Shown here: positions 38,381-45,931 of the stretch, in pieces
How positions within the stretch are numbered: position 1 is the stretch's first letter
How the letters are laid out: every line of letters starts with the position of its first letter
NCBI GenBank assembly: GCA_023229685.1
Contig: JALNYT010000002.1
Span: 124,001 to 188,000, forward strand
DNA from: Sulfuritalea sp.
Lineage (GTDB): Bacteria > Pseudomonadota > Gammaproteobacteria > Burkholderiales > Rhodocyclaceae
Length of the DNA: 64,000 nucleotides
Reading direction: 5' to 3'
Notes under the pieces: generated by a model
Told to the model about the DNA's origin: nothing
The model's database searches: none
Seen by the model: the letters and a program-made list of their open reading frames with translations, nothing else
Translations under genes and position numbers: made by a program

Positions 38381-39127
38381 ATGGACATCCCACCAATATT
38401 CAACATCACTGAAAGCGCTCACCGTATCCACAACCCGATCACACCCGAAAAGCTCGCTACTCTCGGCACAGCGCTGCGTCTGGAATCGGGGGCCCGAGTG
38501 CTCGACCTTGGCAGCGGTTCGGGGGAGATGCTGTGTACCTGGGCACGCGACCACGGTGTCATCGGCACCGGCATCGACATGAGCCAGCTGTTCACCGAGC
38601 AAGCGAAACTACGTGCTGTAGAACTCGGCGTCGCCGATCAAGTCAAGTTCATCCATGGCGATGCCGCCGGCTATGTCTCTGACGAGAAGGTCGATGTAGC
38701 AGCCTGTGTCGGTGCTACCTGGATCGGCGGTGGCATTGCCGGCACAATCGAACTTCTGGCGCGGAGTTTGCGCACCGGGGGGATCATCCTCATCGGCGAG
38801 CCCTACTGGCGGCAGTTACCGCCGACGGAAGATGTTGCCAAGGGGTGTCTTGCCAACTCAATTTCCGACTTTCTCATGCTCCCAGAACTTCTCGCGTCTT
38901 TTGGCCGCCTTGGCTACGACGTCGTTGAAATGGTTCTGGCTGACCAGGACGGCTGGGACAGATACGAGGCGGCCAAGTGGCTCACCATGCGCCGCTGGCT
39001 TGAAGCCAATCCCGACGATGAGTTGGTCAAAGAGGTTCGTGCCGAACTGACCTCGGAACCCGAGCGCTACGCGACTTACACGCGTGAGTACCTGGGTTGG
39101 GGTGTGTTCGCGCTGATGTTACGGTGA
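38381..39127 (+). CDS. Cassette 3: class I SAM-dependent methyltransferase
   Basis: The 248-aa protein has motif I RVLDLGSGSGEMLCTWARDHG (from about residue 39), an acidic loop (GTGIDMSQLF) and LRTGGIILIGEPYWRQLPP. It resembles small-molecule methyltransferases of the UbiE/tellurite-resistance-like group, but no substrate can be named. The ATG at 38381 is chosen because upstream codons lie within attC2. Confidence 0.85.
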   Translation: MDIPPIFNITESAHRIHNPITPEKLATLGTALRLESGARVLDLGSGSGEMLCTWARDHGVIGTGIDMSQLFTEQAKLRAVELGVADQVKFIHGDAAGYVSDEKVDVAACVGATWIGGGIAGTIELLARSLRTGGIILIGEPYWRQLPPTEDVAKGCLANSISDFLMLPELLASFGRLGYDVVEMVLADQDGWDRYEAAKWLTMRRWLEANPDDELVKEVRAELTSEPERYATYTREYLGWGVFALMLR

Positions 39128-39143
39128 GCATTGGCGTCTTGGT

Positions 39144-39168
39144 CACCGTCTCGCCAGCGCCGACTTTT
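39144..39168 (+). repeat. Dispersed motif between cassette 3 gene and attC3
   Basis: The segment CACCGTCT then CGCCAGCGCCGACTTTT is noncoding here. It is one of the cleanest intergenic copies of the dispersed motif. Confidence 0.7.
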
Positions 39169-39184
39169 GCGCTTTGGGCTATCA

Positions 39185-39253
39185 GCCTGACCCATCACTT
39201 CACCGGAGCTTGCGCATAAAGCCGCGCAAGGCCGGTGAATTCAGACGTTCGGC
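39185..39253 (+). other. attC site 3
   Basis: R'' GCCTGAC (variant) at 39185-39191 and R' GTTCGGC at 39247-39253 flank the core TGCGCATAAAGCCGCGCAAG. Confidence 0.8.
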
Positions 39254-39320
39254 CCCTTCTCGTCGTGCGCAAGCGTTGGACTGATTGACAACGGCGGCGC
39301 ATGTTGGCACTATCTCCAAC

Positions 39321-39617
39321 ATGAAAGCTGTTCAGCTTGTTAGCACTCGTATCGCCTACTCAGAGTTGGCGTTCGCGGAATTGGTGCTGTGGCGCCTGCC
39401 GATACCACTCAAAGGTTCGGTACACGAGTTCAAGTACCGGCTGGCCTATGTCGTGCGTGGGGAATGCGTTCTGCGCTACGACAACGAAGGCGGGAAGGGC
39501 GATCACCGGCATTTCGGCAACAAGGAAAGTGTCTACGCTTTTACTACTCCGGATCAATTGATCGCCGACTTCCAGAAGGATATTGCGAGGTGGACCCATG
39601 AAAACAGTAACTCTTGA
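39321..39617 (+). CDS. tumE: Cassette 4: TumE-family (DUF6516) toxin
   Basis: The 98-aa protein begins MKAVQLVSTRIAYSELAFAELVLWRLP and continues VHEFKYRLAYVVRGECVLRYDNEGGKGDHRH, the DUF6516/TumE pattern (RYDNE, GKGDHRH). It precedes and overlaps its antitoxin by 20 bp, in toxin-first order. The gene symbol rests on family recognition. The start at 39321 gives the family's usual length. Confidence 0.8.
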   Translation: MKAVQLVSTRIAYSELAFAELVLWRLPIPLKGSVHEFKYRLAYVVRGECVLRYDNEGGKGDHRHFGNKESVYAFTTPDQLIADFQKDIARWTHENSNS

Positions 39618-39945
39618 TGTGCGAACCCCTGCCGACTCCATGGCTGATTTTGCCAACGCCTGGAAGACAGGAAAAGCCCAGAAGACTGCGCGTATCAGCT
39701 TTGCCACTCCCGAATTGCTGTGGAAGGTGCTAACCGAAAAGCGATGGGAACTACTCAAGGTGCTTTGCGGGGCGGGACCGGTATCCATTCGCGAGACCGC
39801 ACGCCGCGCTGAACGCGACGTAAAGGCCGTGCACGGCGACGTTACTGCGCTGCTCAACGCCGGAGTGCTTAGCAAGACAGAGGACGGCCGCATTGTCTTC
39901 CCGTATGACGCTGTAAAGGTTGAGTTTCTGTTGCAGGCTGCATAG
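39598..39945 (+). CDS. tumA: Cassette 4: TumA-like (HVO_A0114 family) antitoxin
   Basis: The 115-aa protein starts MKTVTLDVRTPADSMADFANAWKTGKAQ and has an MarR-like winged helix (ELLKVLCGAGPVSIRETARRAERDVKAVHGDVTALLNAGVLSKTEDGRIVFPYDAVKVEF), the HVO_A0114 pattern. It is the predicted neutralising partner and autorepressor for the preceding toxin. Toxin-antitoxin pairs are common in sedentary integrons, where they stabilise the array. Confidence 0.82.
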   Translation: MKTVTLDVRTPADSMADFANAWKTGKAQKTARISFATPELLWKVLTEKRWELLKVLCGAGPVSIRETARRAERDVKAVHGDVTALLNAGVLSKTEDGRIVFPYDAVKVEFLLQAA

Positions 39946-39963
39946 CACGGTTGCGCTTCAGGG

Positions 39964-40050
39964 GCCGAACCCGGCGCTCAAGCTCGCTCCCTTGGGCCGC
40001 TGGACGCTCGGCAAAAAGCCGCACAAGGGCGGTTGCCTCAAACGTCGGGC
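39964..40050 (+). other. attC site 4
   Basis: R'' GCCGAAC (39964-39970) and R' GTCGGGC (40044-40050, variant) flank the core CGGCAAAAAGCCGCACAAGG. About 87 bp. Confidence 0.78.
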
Positions 40051-40076
40051 CTCACCATGAGCACGGCCTGCGACGT

Positions 40077-40105
40077 TTGACGTAACTACGGCATTGCCGT
40101 ATAGT
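40077..40105 (+). promoter_or_regulatory. Cassette-borne promoter and operator for cassette 5
   Basis: TTGACG (40077-40082), a 17-nt spacer and TATAGT (40100-40105). The dyad TACGGC-ATT-GCCGTA (40087-40101) lies in the spacer and -10. Transcription would start next to ATG 40113, suggesting a leaderless or nearly leaderless mRNA, repressed by the antitoxin. Confidence 0.78.
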
Positions 40106-40112
40106 CCAACTC

Positions 40113-40427
40113 ATGTTCACGGTCATCGAAACCCCTACGTTCGTGCGCCTCGCAAGCGACTGCTGGAACGATGAAGATCGAAATGCCTTCATCACCTTCA
40201 TCGCCGGAAATCCAGATGCTGGGGATGTCGTCCCCGGATCGGGAGGTGTAAGGAAGGCCCGTTGGGGAAGTACTGGTCGTGGCAAGCGCGGCGGGGTGCG
40301 AGTCATTTATTTCAATCGTCTCGCCAATGGAGAAATCTGGTTGCTGTTGGTCTATGGAAAGTCCGTGCGTGAAAACATCCCGGCGCATTTACTTCGCCAG
40401 ATCAAAGAGGAGATCGAGAATGCCTAA
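40113..40427 (+). CDS. Cassette 5: RelE/HigB-family toxin
   Basis: The 104-aa protein has FTVIETPTFVRLASDCWNDEDRNAFITFIAGNPDAGDVVPGSGGVRKARWGSTGRGKRGGVRVIYFNRLANGEIWLLLVYGKSVRENIPAHLLRQIKEEI-type sequence, typical of HigB2/RelE ribosome-dependent endoribonucleases (conserved GKRGGVRVIYF). It overlaps the antitoxin by 8 bp. Its own promoter means it does not need the integron promoter. Confidence 0.9.
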   Translation: MFTVIETPTFVRLASDCWNDEDRNAFITFIAGNPDAGDVVPGSGGVRKARWGSTGRGKRGGVRVIYFNRLANGEIWLLLVYGKSVRENIPAHLLRQIKEEIENA

Positions 40428-40728
40428 AGCCAAACAAAAACCTGTCGGCCGTAAGCCAACAATTGATATTGGCGCTGAACTGCTAACGTCGGTGCGTGAA
40501 ATGAAGGCCGGTATCCGTGCGCGCGTCCATCGTCCGGAAATATCGGCAATTGCTCACGCCCGCCTGGTCTCCGGGCTTTCTCAGACTGCCTTCGCAGCAC
40601 TGCTTGGCGTTTCTGTGCGTACGTTCCAGGACTGGGAGCAAGGTCGGCGCGAACCATCAGGCGCGGCAAAAACCCTTTTCCGGGTCGCCGAACGCCATCC
40701 GGAGATTTTGCAAGAGCTCGCTGCGTAG
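40420..40728 (+). CDS. Cassette 5: HigA-family HTH antitoxin
   Basis: The 102-aa protein has a basic N-terminus (MPKAKQKPVGRKPTID) and a C-terminal XRE-type HTH (ARLVSGLSQTAFAALLGVSVRTFQDWEQGRREPSGAAKTLFRVAERHPEI). It neutralises the adjacent RelE/HigB-like toxin and probably binds the dyad at 40087-40101. Confidence 0.9.
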   Translation: MPKAKQKPVGRKPTIDIGAELLTSVREMKAGIRARVHRPEISAIAHARLVSGLSQTAFAALLGVSVRTFQDWEQGRREPSGAAKTLFRVAERHPEILQELAA

Positions 40729-40736
40729 AGTCGTGT

Positions 40737-40823
40737 GGCCAAATCCGGCCGTCGGCCGTTCGCTTCGCTCTCTGGACGCTGCGCGATGAGGCCGTGCAGC
40801 ACCGGTCACCTTGAACGCTAGCC
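40737..40823 (+). other. attC site 5
   Basis: R'' GGCCAAA (40737-40743, variant) and R' GCTAGCC (40817-40823) flank the core TGCGCGATGAGGCCGTGCAG. Confidence 0.75.
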
Positions 40824-40849
40824 CTCATATTCCCGTCTCGCGAGGTGTC

Positions 40850-41332
40850 ATGTCAGAAATAGGAAAGCCCATCGCCGTTACCGCATCCGAGGTACCCGCT
40901 CGAACCAGGCCCTCTGTTTACCCTGAACCGTTTGCGTCGCGGATGGCGGGCAGGGAGAAGCGCCCACTTGGCGATCTGTTTGGCCTGGCAAACTTTGGCG
41001 TAAACCTCACGCGCCTGGCGCCCAATGCAGCCTCGGCCCTTCGTCATGCTCACACCAGGCAGGACGAGTTCATTTATATCCTCCAAGGTCGGCCGACGCT
41101 GCACACCGACGAAGGCAGAACCCAGCTCTCTCCCGGAATGTGCGCAGGTTTCAAGGCGGGCACCGGCAACGGACATCGCCTGGTCAATGAAACCGCAGAG
41201 GAAGTTGTGTACCTCGAAGTCGGCGACAGGACGCCGGGGGACGAAGGAAGCTATCCCGATGACGACCTCAAAGCCTTGCTCGTCGAGGGGAAGTGGAAGT
41301 TCGTGCACAAGGATGGCACGCCGTATGTGTGA
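40850..41332 (+). CDS. Cassette 6: cupin-domain protein
   Basis: The 160-aa protein has a cupin-2 barrel: the metal-binding motif appears as LRHAHTRQDEFIYILQGRPTLHTDEGRTQLSPGMCAGFKAG then GHRLVNETAEEVVYLEVGDR. The His, His and Glu ligands are present. Proteins of this type bind a metal and act on small molecules or sense ligands; no substrate is evident. The ATG at 40850 lies downstream of attC5. Confidence 0.83.
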   Translation: MSEIGKPIAVTASEVPARTRPSVYPEPFASRMAGREKRPLGDLFGLANFGVNLTRLAPNAASALRHAHTRQDEFIYILQGRPTLHTDEGRTQLSPGMCAGFKAGTGNGHRLVNETAEEVVYLEVGDRTPGDEGSYPDDDLKALLVEGKWKFVHKDGTPYV

Positions 41333-41384
41333 GGTAGGCGCCAAATATCAAATAAGGGCGAACCCTGCGTTCCCGGGGAACGTC

Positions 41385-42311
41385 ATGCTTCGTGAGCTCA
41401 TAAGATCGGTAGTGGCCATTGGTGCCGTGTTCTGCGCGTTTCTTTCATTGACGGCGAGCGCGATGGAGGTGCTTGGAATGAAGCCAAGCCACGTATCGGG
41501 CGGGCCAAGCTCTGCGGCAAACGACCAGGCAATAACAAAAATGATCTGGGCTCCTGGAATCGACGAGGGCTATGTGCCGCAGGGCATTGCCTGGGCCGAT
41601 GGCGCGGTCTATCTGTCTGCCTACCGAAGCACTGACCCAAGAGTGGATAAGGGACCGTGCCGGATTTTCAAGGTCGACCCGGAAAGCGGGAACACGCTGG
41701 GCCAGTTCGATCTGCCCGAGGATTGCGGACACGCGGGCGGGCTGGCATACGCCGGAAAAGGTATCTTGATCGCTGCCGATACGCGACGACTCTACAGAAT
41801 TGACGTGGCGGCGGCGTTCTCGCCCGGAAGCTCGTCGAACGCAATCACCGCCACCGTGTCCTTGCGTGGCGAGCTGAAGGGCTCGTTCGTCGACTTCGAT
41901 GGCGCTTCAGTGTTTATCGGTTCCTTCGAGAAAGACGCAGCGAAGGCAAAAGGACACTTCCTCCCCTTGTCCGTCTTCGATGCGCACAATGGCAAAACCA
42001 TAAACGAAAGTGCTGCCATCCGGCCGCTCCCGCTTCCACCCGAGGCTCAAGGCGCCGCATTCGACAAGGCCGGCAATCTCTGGATAACTGCGAGCAGCAG
42101 CCGCTTCGGCCTGCTGTCCAGACTCGACAGCAAGACAGGGCAAATCGCGTCCAATTTCGAAATGGTAATCGGCATTGAAGATATCGCCTTCGATGACGAG
42201 GGTCGACTATGGTCGGTCTCGGAAGCCGGGTCGCTGCGCTGGCGAAGATGGAGCAGGACTTTTCCTGTTCTTTTCCGAGTCGATCCGAGCAAACTGAAGG
42301 AGAACCGCTAG
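41385..42311 (+). CDS. Cassette 6: secreted beta-propeller-like protein
   Basis: The 308-aa protein has a signal peptide (MLRELIRSVVAIGAVFCAFLSLTASA). The body has recurrent propeller-blade patterns (YVPQGIAWADGAVYLSAY, CGHAGGLAYAGKGILIAADTRRLYRI, AQGAAFDKAGNLWITASSS, IEDIAFDDEGRLWSVSEAGSLRW) seen in SMP-30/NHL/gluconolactonase-like proteins. It follows the cupin by 52 bp without a clear attC, so the two probably travel as one cassette. Enzyme activity cannot be inferred. Confidence 0.75.
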   Translation: MLRELIRSVVAIGAVFCAFLSLTASAMEVLGMKPSHVSGGPSSAANDQAITKMIWAPGIDEGYVPQGIAWADGAVYLSAYRSTDPRVDKGPCRIFKVDPESGNTLGQFDLPEDCGHAGGLAYAGKGILIAADTRRLYRIDVAAAFSPGSSSNAITATVSLRGELKGSFVDFDGASVFIGSFEKDAAKAKGHFLPLSVFDAHNGKTINESAAIRPLPLPPEAQGAAFDKAGNLWITASSSRFGLLSRLDSKTGQIASNFEMVIGIEDIAFDDEGRLWSVSEAGSLRWRRWSRTFPVLFRVDPSKLKENR

Positions 42312-42317
42312 CCCGGC

Positions 42318-42371
42318 GGTCAACCGGGCTAGCGCATAAAGCCGCGCAGGCCTGTTACTGTTGCGCTAGGT
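42318..42371 (+). other. attC site 6 (short)
   Basis: R'' GGTCAAC (42318-42324) and R' GCTAGGT (42365-42371) flank the core AGCGCATAAAGCCGCGCAGG. About 54 bp; shorter than neighbours. Confidence 0.7.
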
Positions 42372-42401
42372 ATTTTCCAGCGCCGGCCAAACGAGACAGA
42401 C

Positions 42402-42764
42402 GTGAAGAACACACAATCGAGGGCCTCAGGCAAAGCAACTGGAAAGGGATTGGAAACGTCCTCTTGTTGTGCCTGGGACGGAGAAACGCTGGTTCTGAAT
42501 ATTCTCGGAACGCCCGGCGCAAAGCACGATGCGATCGGCAAGGTAAAAGGAAATCAACTAAAGGTCAGCGTCACGGCGACGCCGGTCGCCGGCAAGGCCA
42601 CCGATCATATGGTCAGATTTCTTGCGGGAGAATTCGGCGTATCGGCGAAGGAGATCACGGTTGTGTTCGGCCGCTTCAATGTGAACAAGCAGCTGCGCAT
42701 AAAGTCGCCCCAAAAACTGCCGCCTGCAGTAGCCAAAGCACTTTCAAAAGGATCAAATGCCTGA
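42402..42764 (+). CDS. Cassette 7: DUF167 (YggU-like) protein
   Basis: The 120-aa protein contains LNILGTPGAKHDAIGKVKGNQLKVSVTATPVAGKATDHMVRFLAGEFGVSAKEITVVFG, the DUF167 core (small alpha/beta protein of unknown function). A charged N-terminal extension of about 25 residues precedes it. Chromosomal homologues are common, so a cassette-borne copy is unusual. Confidence 0.82.
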   Translation: MKNTQSRASGKATGKGLETSSCCAWDGETLVLNILGTPGAKHDAIGKVKGNQLKVSVTATPVAGKATDHMVRFLAGEFGVSAKEITVVFGRFNVNKQLRIKSPQKLPPAVAKALSKGSNA

Positions 42765-42770
42765 CAGTTC

Positions 42771-42818
42771 GCTCAACTCGGAATGCCCCCGGCATCCGGC
42801 TCAGCTCAAACGTTGCGC
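42771..42818 (+). other. attC site 7 (short)
   Basis: R'' GCTCAAC (42771-42777) and R' GTTGCGC (42812-42818) flank GGAATGCC-CCC-GGCATCC. It lacks the TGCGC...GCGCA core of the other sites, so it is probably a degenerate or foreign attC. Confidence 0.55.
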
Positions 42819-42905
42819 ACCCTACCTCAATGAGTTGTGCTCTACTGGAATCCGAAACCTGCTAAATCCGTGTAGTTCCCGCAAACCACAATCAGGAGAA
42901 ACCAC

Positions 42906-43232
42906 ATGACGTTCGGCGAATCCATCAAGACGTGTTTGTCAAAATATGCGGCGTTTGACGGGCGCGCCGCCCGCTCGGAATTTTGGTGGTGGTTTCTATT
43001 CACTTTCCTTGCGTCGGCGGCAGCAGGCATCGTGAGCGAGACGTTGTCAGCGCTTTTTTCGTTGGCGGTTCTACTGCCATCTCTGGCAGTGGGCGCACGC
43101 CGGCTGCATGATACAGACAGGAGCGCGTGGTTTCTGCTGCTCTGGTTCATTCCAATAATTGGATGGATTATCCTGATCGTGTGGGCGGTACAGGAGGGCA
43201 AGGAACCGAATCGGTTTTCATCTGCGGGGTGA
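42906..43232 (+). CDS. Cassette 8: DUF805 membrane protein
   Basis: The 108-aa protein has the DUF805 signature (FDGRAARSEFWWWFLFT ... LPSLAVGARRLHDTDRSAWFLLLWFIPIIGWIILIVWAV) with about three membrane segments. It resembles YhaH/YhaI of enterobacteria, function unknown. Found in many cassette arrays. Confidence 0.88.
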   Translation: MTFGESIKTCLSKYAAFDGRAARSEFWWWFLFTFLASAAAGIVSETLSALFSLAVLLPSLAVGARRLHDTDRSAWFLLLWFIPIIGWIILIVWAVQEGKEPNRFSSAG

Positions 43233-43233
43233 C

Positions 43234-43293
43234 GGGCGAAGTTCCGTCCCGCGGATAATGCGCGTAAAGCCGCGCAGGCCGCTTGAACGCAGA
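43234..43293 (+). other. Degenerate attC after the DUF805 gene
   Basis: The core TGCGCGTAAAGCCGCGCAGG is well preserved, but R'' (GGCGAAG-like) and R' (GCAGAGT-like) are off consensus, so recombination would be weak. Confidence 0.6.
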
Positions 43294-43331
43294 GTTCCAT
43301 CCACCAACTGTCGATTTCGAGGAGCGAGTTC

Positions 43332-43721
43332 ATGTCGAACAACCCAATCGCCGTCTGGCATCAGCTCGTAAAAGCGGGCGACGTACAGGGCCTTGATGCA
43401 CTCCTCGCCGACGACGCGGTGTTTCATTCGCCGGTGGTACACACGCCTCAAGTTGGCAAGGCGATTACCAGGAAGTACCTCGCGGCGGCGTTCCACGTCT
43501 TCGGCAACGAATCCTTCCGCTACGTCCGCGAACTGACCGGCGATCGAGACGCGATACTGGAGTTCCAGGTCGAGATAGACGGCATCAGCGTGAACGGGGT
43601 GGATATGATCAAGTGGAACGACGCAGGAAAGATTGTCGAATTCAAAGTGATGCTGCGCCCGCTGAAGGCAGTCAACCTGATCCACCAGAAAATGGCGGCC
43701 ATGCTGCAGGCCAATCGCTAG
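43332..43721 (+). CDS. Nuclear transport factor 2-like (SnoaL-type) protein
   Basis: The 129-aa protein has an NTF2-like fold pattern: WHQLVKAGDVQGLDALLADDAVFHSPVVHTPQVGKAITRKYLAAAFHVFG, then EFQVEIDGISVNGVDMIKWNDAGKIVEFKVMLRPLKAVN. SnoaL-like proteins are small-molecule isomerases, cyclases or hydrolases; function unknown here. The gene follows the degenerate attC and is followed by a stretch with attC-like remains. Confidence 0.8.
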   Translation: MSNNPIAVWHQLVKAGDVQGLDALLADDAVFHSPVVHTPQVGKAITRKYLAAAFHVFGNESFRYVRELTGDRDAILEFQVEIDGISVNGVDMIKWNDAGKIVEFKVMLRPLKAVNLIHQKMAAMLQANR

Positions 43722-43783
43722 CCCATGCAAGCGCCTGATCGGCCGCTCCTGAGGCAGACCGGCTTTTCCGGATACGAGTTGAC

Positions 43784-43810
43784 AAGAGTCGGCGCCGGCG
43801 GGACGGTGAA
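43784..43810 (-). repeat. Dispersed motif in the gap after the NTF2-like gene
   Basis: The plus strand reads AAGAGTCGGCGCCGGCGGGA then CGGTGAA, the reverse complement of the motif, in noncoding sequence. It adjoins CGGTGAATTCAGGTTGGCA, which looks like the end of an eroded attC (43806-43822). The rest of the 167-bp gap (43722-43888) shows nothing else. Confidence 0.6.
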
Positions 43811-43888
43811 TTCAGGTTGGCAAAGCCTTGTAAGCGCTTCACGGTGAGGTGCCAATGACGCCGAACCGGTCTAGCCGGAGGACACGAA

Positions 43889-44665
43889 ATGGCTGATACG
43901 ATTTTCATGATTCACGGAATGTGGGGCGGGCCGTGGTATTGGCAGAACTACCGGCGCGTGTTCGAGGCGGAGGGCTACCGCTGCGTCGCGGCGACCTTGC
44001 CTTACCACGACATGGATCCGCGAGCGGTTCCGGACCCTCGCCTCGGCTCGACCGGGCTGCTGGACTACGCTGCGGCCCTGGAACGGGAAATCGGGAAGCT
44101 GGGCGAAAAGCCGATCCTGATGGGCCATTCCATGGGCGGCCTGCTGGCCCAGATGCTGGCGACGCGGGGGCTGGCACGAGCGCTGGTCTTGCTCACTCCC
44201 GCCTCGCCTTACGGCATCGTGGCGCTCACGCCTTCGGTGATCAGGAGCTTCTGGAGCATGCAGACGACCTGGGGTTTCTGGAGAAAGCCGATGCGCCAGA
44301 CCTTCGGCGAAGCGGCCTACTCGATGCTGCACCTGCTGCCGGAAAGCGAGCAGAAGGAAACCTACGAAAAATTCGTCTATGAATCCGGCCGGGCGGCGTT
44401 CGAAATCGGCTACTGGCCCTTCGACTCGCGCGGCGCGTCGAAGGTCGACGCGTCGAAGGTGAGCTGCCCTGTTCTGGTGGTGGCCGGCGCCCGGGACCGC
44501 ATTACCCCGGCGTCGGTGGTGCGCAAGGTGGCAAGGAAGTACGCGGCCGTCTCGACCTACAAGGAGTTCGAGAACCACGCCCACTGGGTCGTGGCCGAGC
44601 CGCATTGGCAGGAGGTCGCCGAGTATGTGGGCGGGTGGCTGAAGCCGCTGCGGACCGGAAGCTGA
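43889..44665 (+). CDS. Alpha/beta hydrolase
   Basis: The 258-aa protein has the oxyanion HG motif (FMIHGMWGGPWYW), the nucleophile elbow GHSMGG (Ser81), an Asp in VVAGARDRITP and a His in ENHAHWVV; the triad is complete. The substrate is unknown. A cap region is present (about 110-170). It may be an eroded cassette or an ordinary gene; no clean attC follows. Confidence 0.87.
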   Translation: MADTIFMIHGMWGGPWYWQNYRRVFEAEGYRCVAATLPYHDMDPRAVPDPRLGSTGLLDYAAALEREIGKLGEKPILMGHSMGGLLAQMLATRGLARALVLLTPASPYGIVALTPSVIRSFWSMQTTWGFWRKPMRQTFGEAAYSMLHLLPESEQKETYEKFVYESGRAAFEIGYWPFDSRGASKVDASKVSCPVLVVAGARDRITPASVVRKVARKYAAVSTYKEFENHAHWVVAEPHWQEVAEYVGGWLKPLRTGS

Positions 44666-44682
44666 TCCACTGGAGGCTCAAA

Positions 44683-45060
44683 ATGGTTACCAGAAAGGCA
44701 AAGATCGTTGCCTGGCTCCCTGACGCGGAGGAGCACAATTTTCCGGCGGCCCGGTCTTATCTGTGCCTCATCTACACCGAGCGGCGCGCCGCAAAGATGG
44801 TCGCCAAACTGCGAGCTGCCGGCATTGTGAAGTTCAAGGCCAAGGACATTTTTCGAGCCTCGCAGCTGTCACTCGTCGGCGTCAGCAATTTGCACGTCGA
44901 GCGGGACAAGAAGAAGATCCAAGCGGGGACGCACCTGTCGCCCATCCTTCTGGTAAGGGACGAAGCCAACGGCAAGGTAATCGTGGCCGATGGATACCAC
45001 AGGCTGTGCGCGGTGTACGCATTCGATGAGGATGCGTGGATCGATTGCAAGATCGTCTAG
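44683..45060 (+). CDS. ParB/sulfiredoxin-like domain hypothetical protein
   Basis: The 125-aa protein starts MVTRKAKIVAWLPDAEEHNFPAARSYLCLIYTERRAAKMVAKLRAAGIVKFKAKDIFRASQLSL. It ends SPILLVRDEANGKVIVADGYHRLCAVYAFDEDAWIDCKIV, where DGYHRLCA is like the ParB/Srx nucleotide-binding motif. Function unknown. It follows the hydrolase by 17 bp. Confidence 0.7.
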   Translation: MVTRKAKIVAWLPDAEEHNFPAARSYLCLIYTERRAAKMVAKLRAAGIVKFKAKDIFRASQLSLVGVSNLHVERDKKKIQAGTHLSPILLVRDEANGKVIVADGYHRLCAVYAFDEDAWIDCKIV

Positions 45061-45151
45061 GCGCCTACCCATGGTCACCGCGGGCCTGCTCCCGGCGCCG
45101 CTGGTGCATCGTATGATGCACGAGTTGCACCGGAAACGAGACCGCTAGCCT
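45061..45151 (+). other. Possible degenerate attC
   Basis: GCGCCTACCC at the left and GCTAGCC at 45145-45151 could be eroded R'' and R' boxes around a 91-bp stretch with inverted pieces. The conserved TGCGC...GCGCA core is absent. Weak. Confidence 0.3.
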
Positions 45152-45201
45152 CCGCATGCCGGCGCGGCAGACGCACGGCCCCCCTTCAGGAAATCGACAA
45201 A

Positions 45202-45489
45202 ATGAAAAATGCATACCTTATCGGACACCTCACCGTGAAAGACGCCGGCAAGTGGGCCGAGTACCGCAGCCAGGTGCCGGCAACCCTGGCGCCTTGGGAC
45301 GCCGAACTGGTCTTTCGCGGCAGCCGGCTGGAGATCCTGGCGGGCGCGCACCCATACGATGACGTGGTCGTGATCCGTTTCCCCAGCCAGGAGGCCATCA
45401 ACGGCTGGCACTCGTCGGCGGCCTATCAGGCGCTGATTCCGCTGCGGCAGCAGGCAGCGGACGTGGTGTTGCTTTCCTATGAGGCATAG
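45202..45489 (+). CDS. DUF1330 family protein
   Basis: The 95-aa protein has NAYLIGHLTVKDAGKWAEYRSQVPATLAPWDAELVFRG and VVIRFPSQEAINGWHSSAAYQALIPLRQQAADVVLLSYE, the ferredoxin-like DUF1330 pattern (dimeric alpha-beta barrel). Function unknown. It may be a last cassette-derived gene or an ordinary chromosomal gene. Confidence 0.88.
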   Translation: MKNAYLIGHLTVKDAGKWAEYRSQVPATLAPWDAELVFRGSRLEILAGAHPYDDVVVIRFPSQEAINGWHSSAAYQALIPLRQQAADVVLLSYEA

Positions 45490-45580
45490 CGGTCTAAAAT
45501 GGCGGTCGGGCGCAACCCTGCGCAAGCGGCAGCGCCACCCGCTCGACGTCCCTCAACCGCGAGATTAGGCCCCCAAGCCC

Positions 45581-45931
45581 ATGCTCTACTACGCACTCAA
45601 GGTCATCGTTTCGGCGCTGCTGATCGTGGCGATCTCCGAAATCGCCAAGCGGTCTACCGGATTTGCCGCGCTGGTGGCCGCGCTGCCGCTCACCTCGTTG
45701 CTGGCCTTTGTCTGGCTGCACATGGAGGATTCGCCGCCCGAACGAATCGCCGAACTTTCCACCCAGATTTTCTGGCTGGTCATTCCTTCGCTGCTGCTGT
45801 TTCTGCTGCTGCCGCTCCTGCTCAGGCACGGCATGAACTTCTGGCTCAGCCTCGGCTTGTCCGTCGCGGCCACTGCCGGGTGCTACGTCGCGCTGCTGCC
45901 ATTGCTGCGTCGCATGGGGATTTTGCAGTAG
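45581..45931 (+). CDS. DUF3147-like small membrane protein
   Basis: The 116-aa protein has four hydrophobic helices (YYALKVIVSALLIVAISEIAKRS, ALVAALPLTSLLAFVWLHME, FWLVIPSLLLFLLLPLLLR, FWLSLGLSVAATAGCYVALLPLL), matching DUF3147. Function unknown. It begins the chromosomal part after the cassettes, although an attC-like sequence (45505-45573) precedes it. Confidence 0.82.
   Translation: MLYYALKVIVSALLIVAISEIAKRSTGFAALVAALPLTSLLAFVWLHMEDSPPERIAELSTQIFWLVIPSLLLFLLLPLLLRHGMNFWLSLGLSVAATAGCYVALLPLLRRMGILQ

Noticed and set aside
41333..41384. Possible attC between the cupin and beta-propeller genes
   Set aside because: At 52 bp with no matching R'/R'' pair or core, it is more likely that the genes share a cassette.
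45505..45573. attC-like sequence before the DUF3147 gene
   Set aside because: Ends GGCGCAAC and ATTAGGC are suggestive, but the conserved core is missing and R' is off consensus; too weak for a feature.
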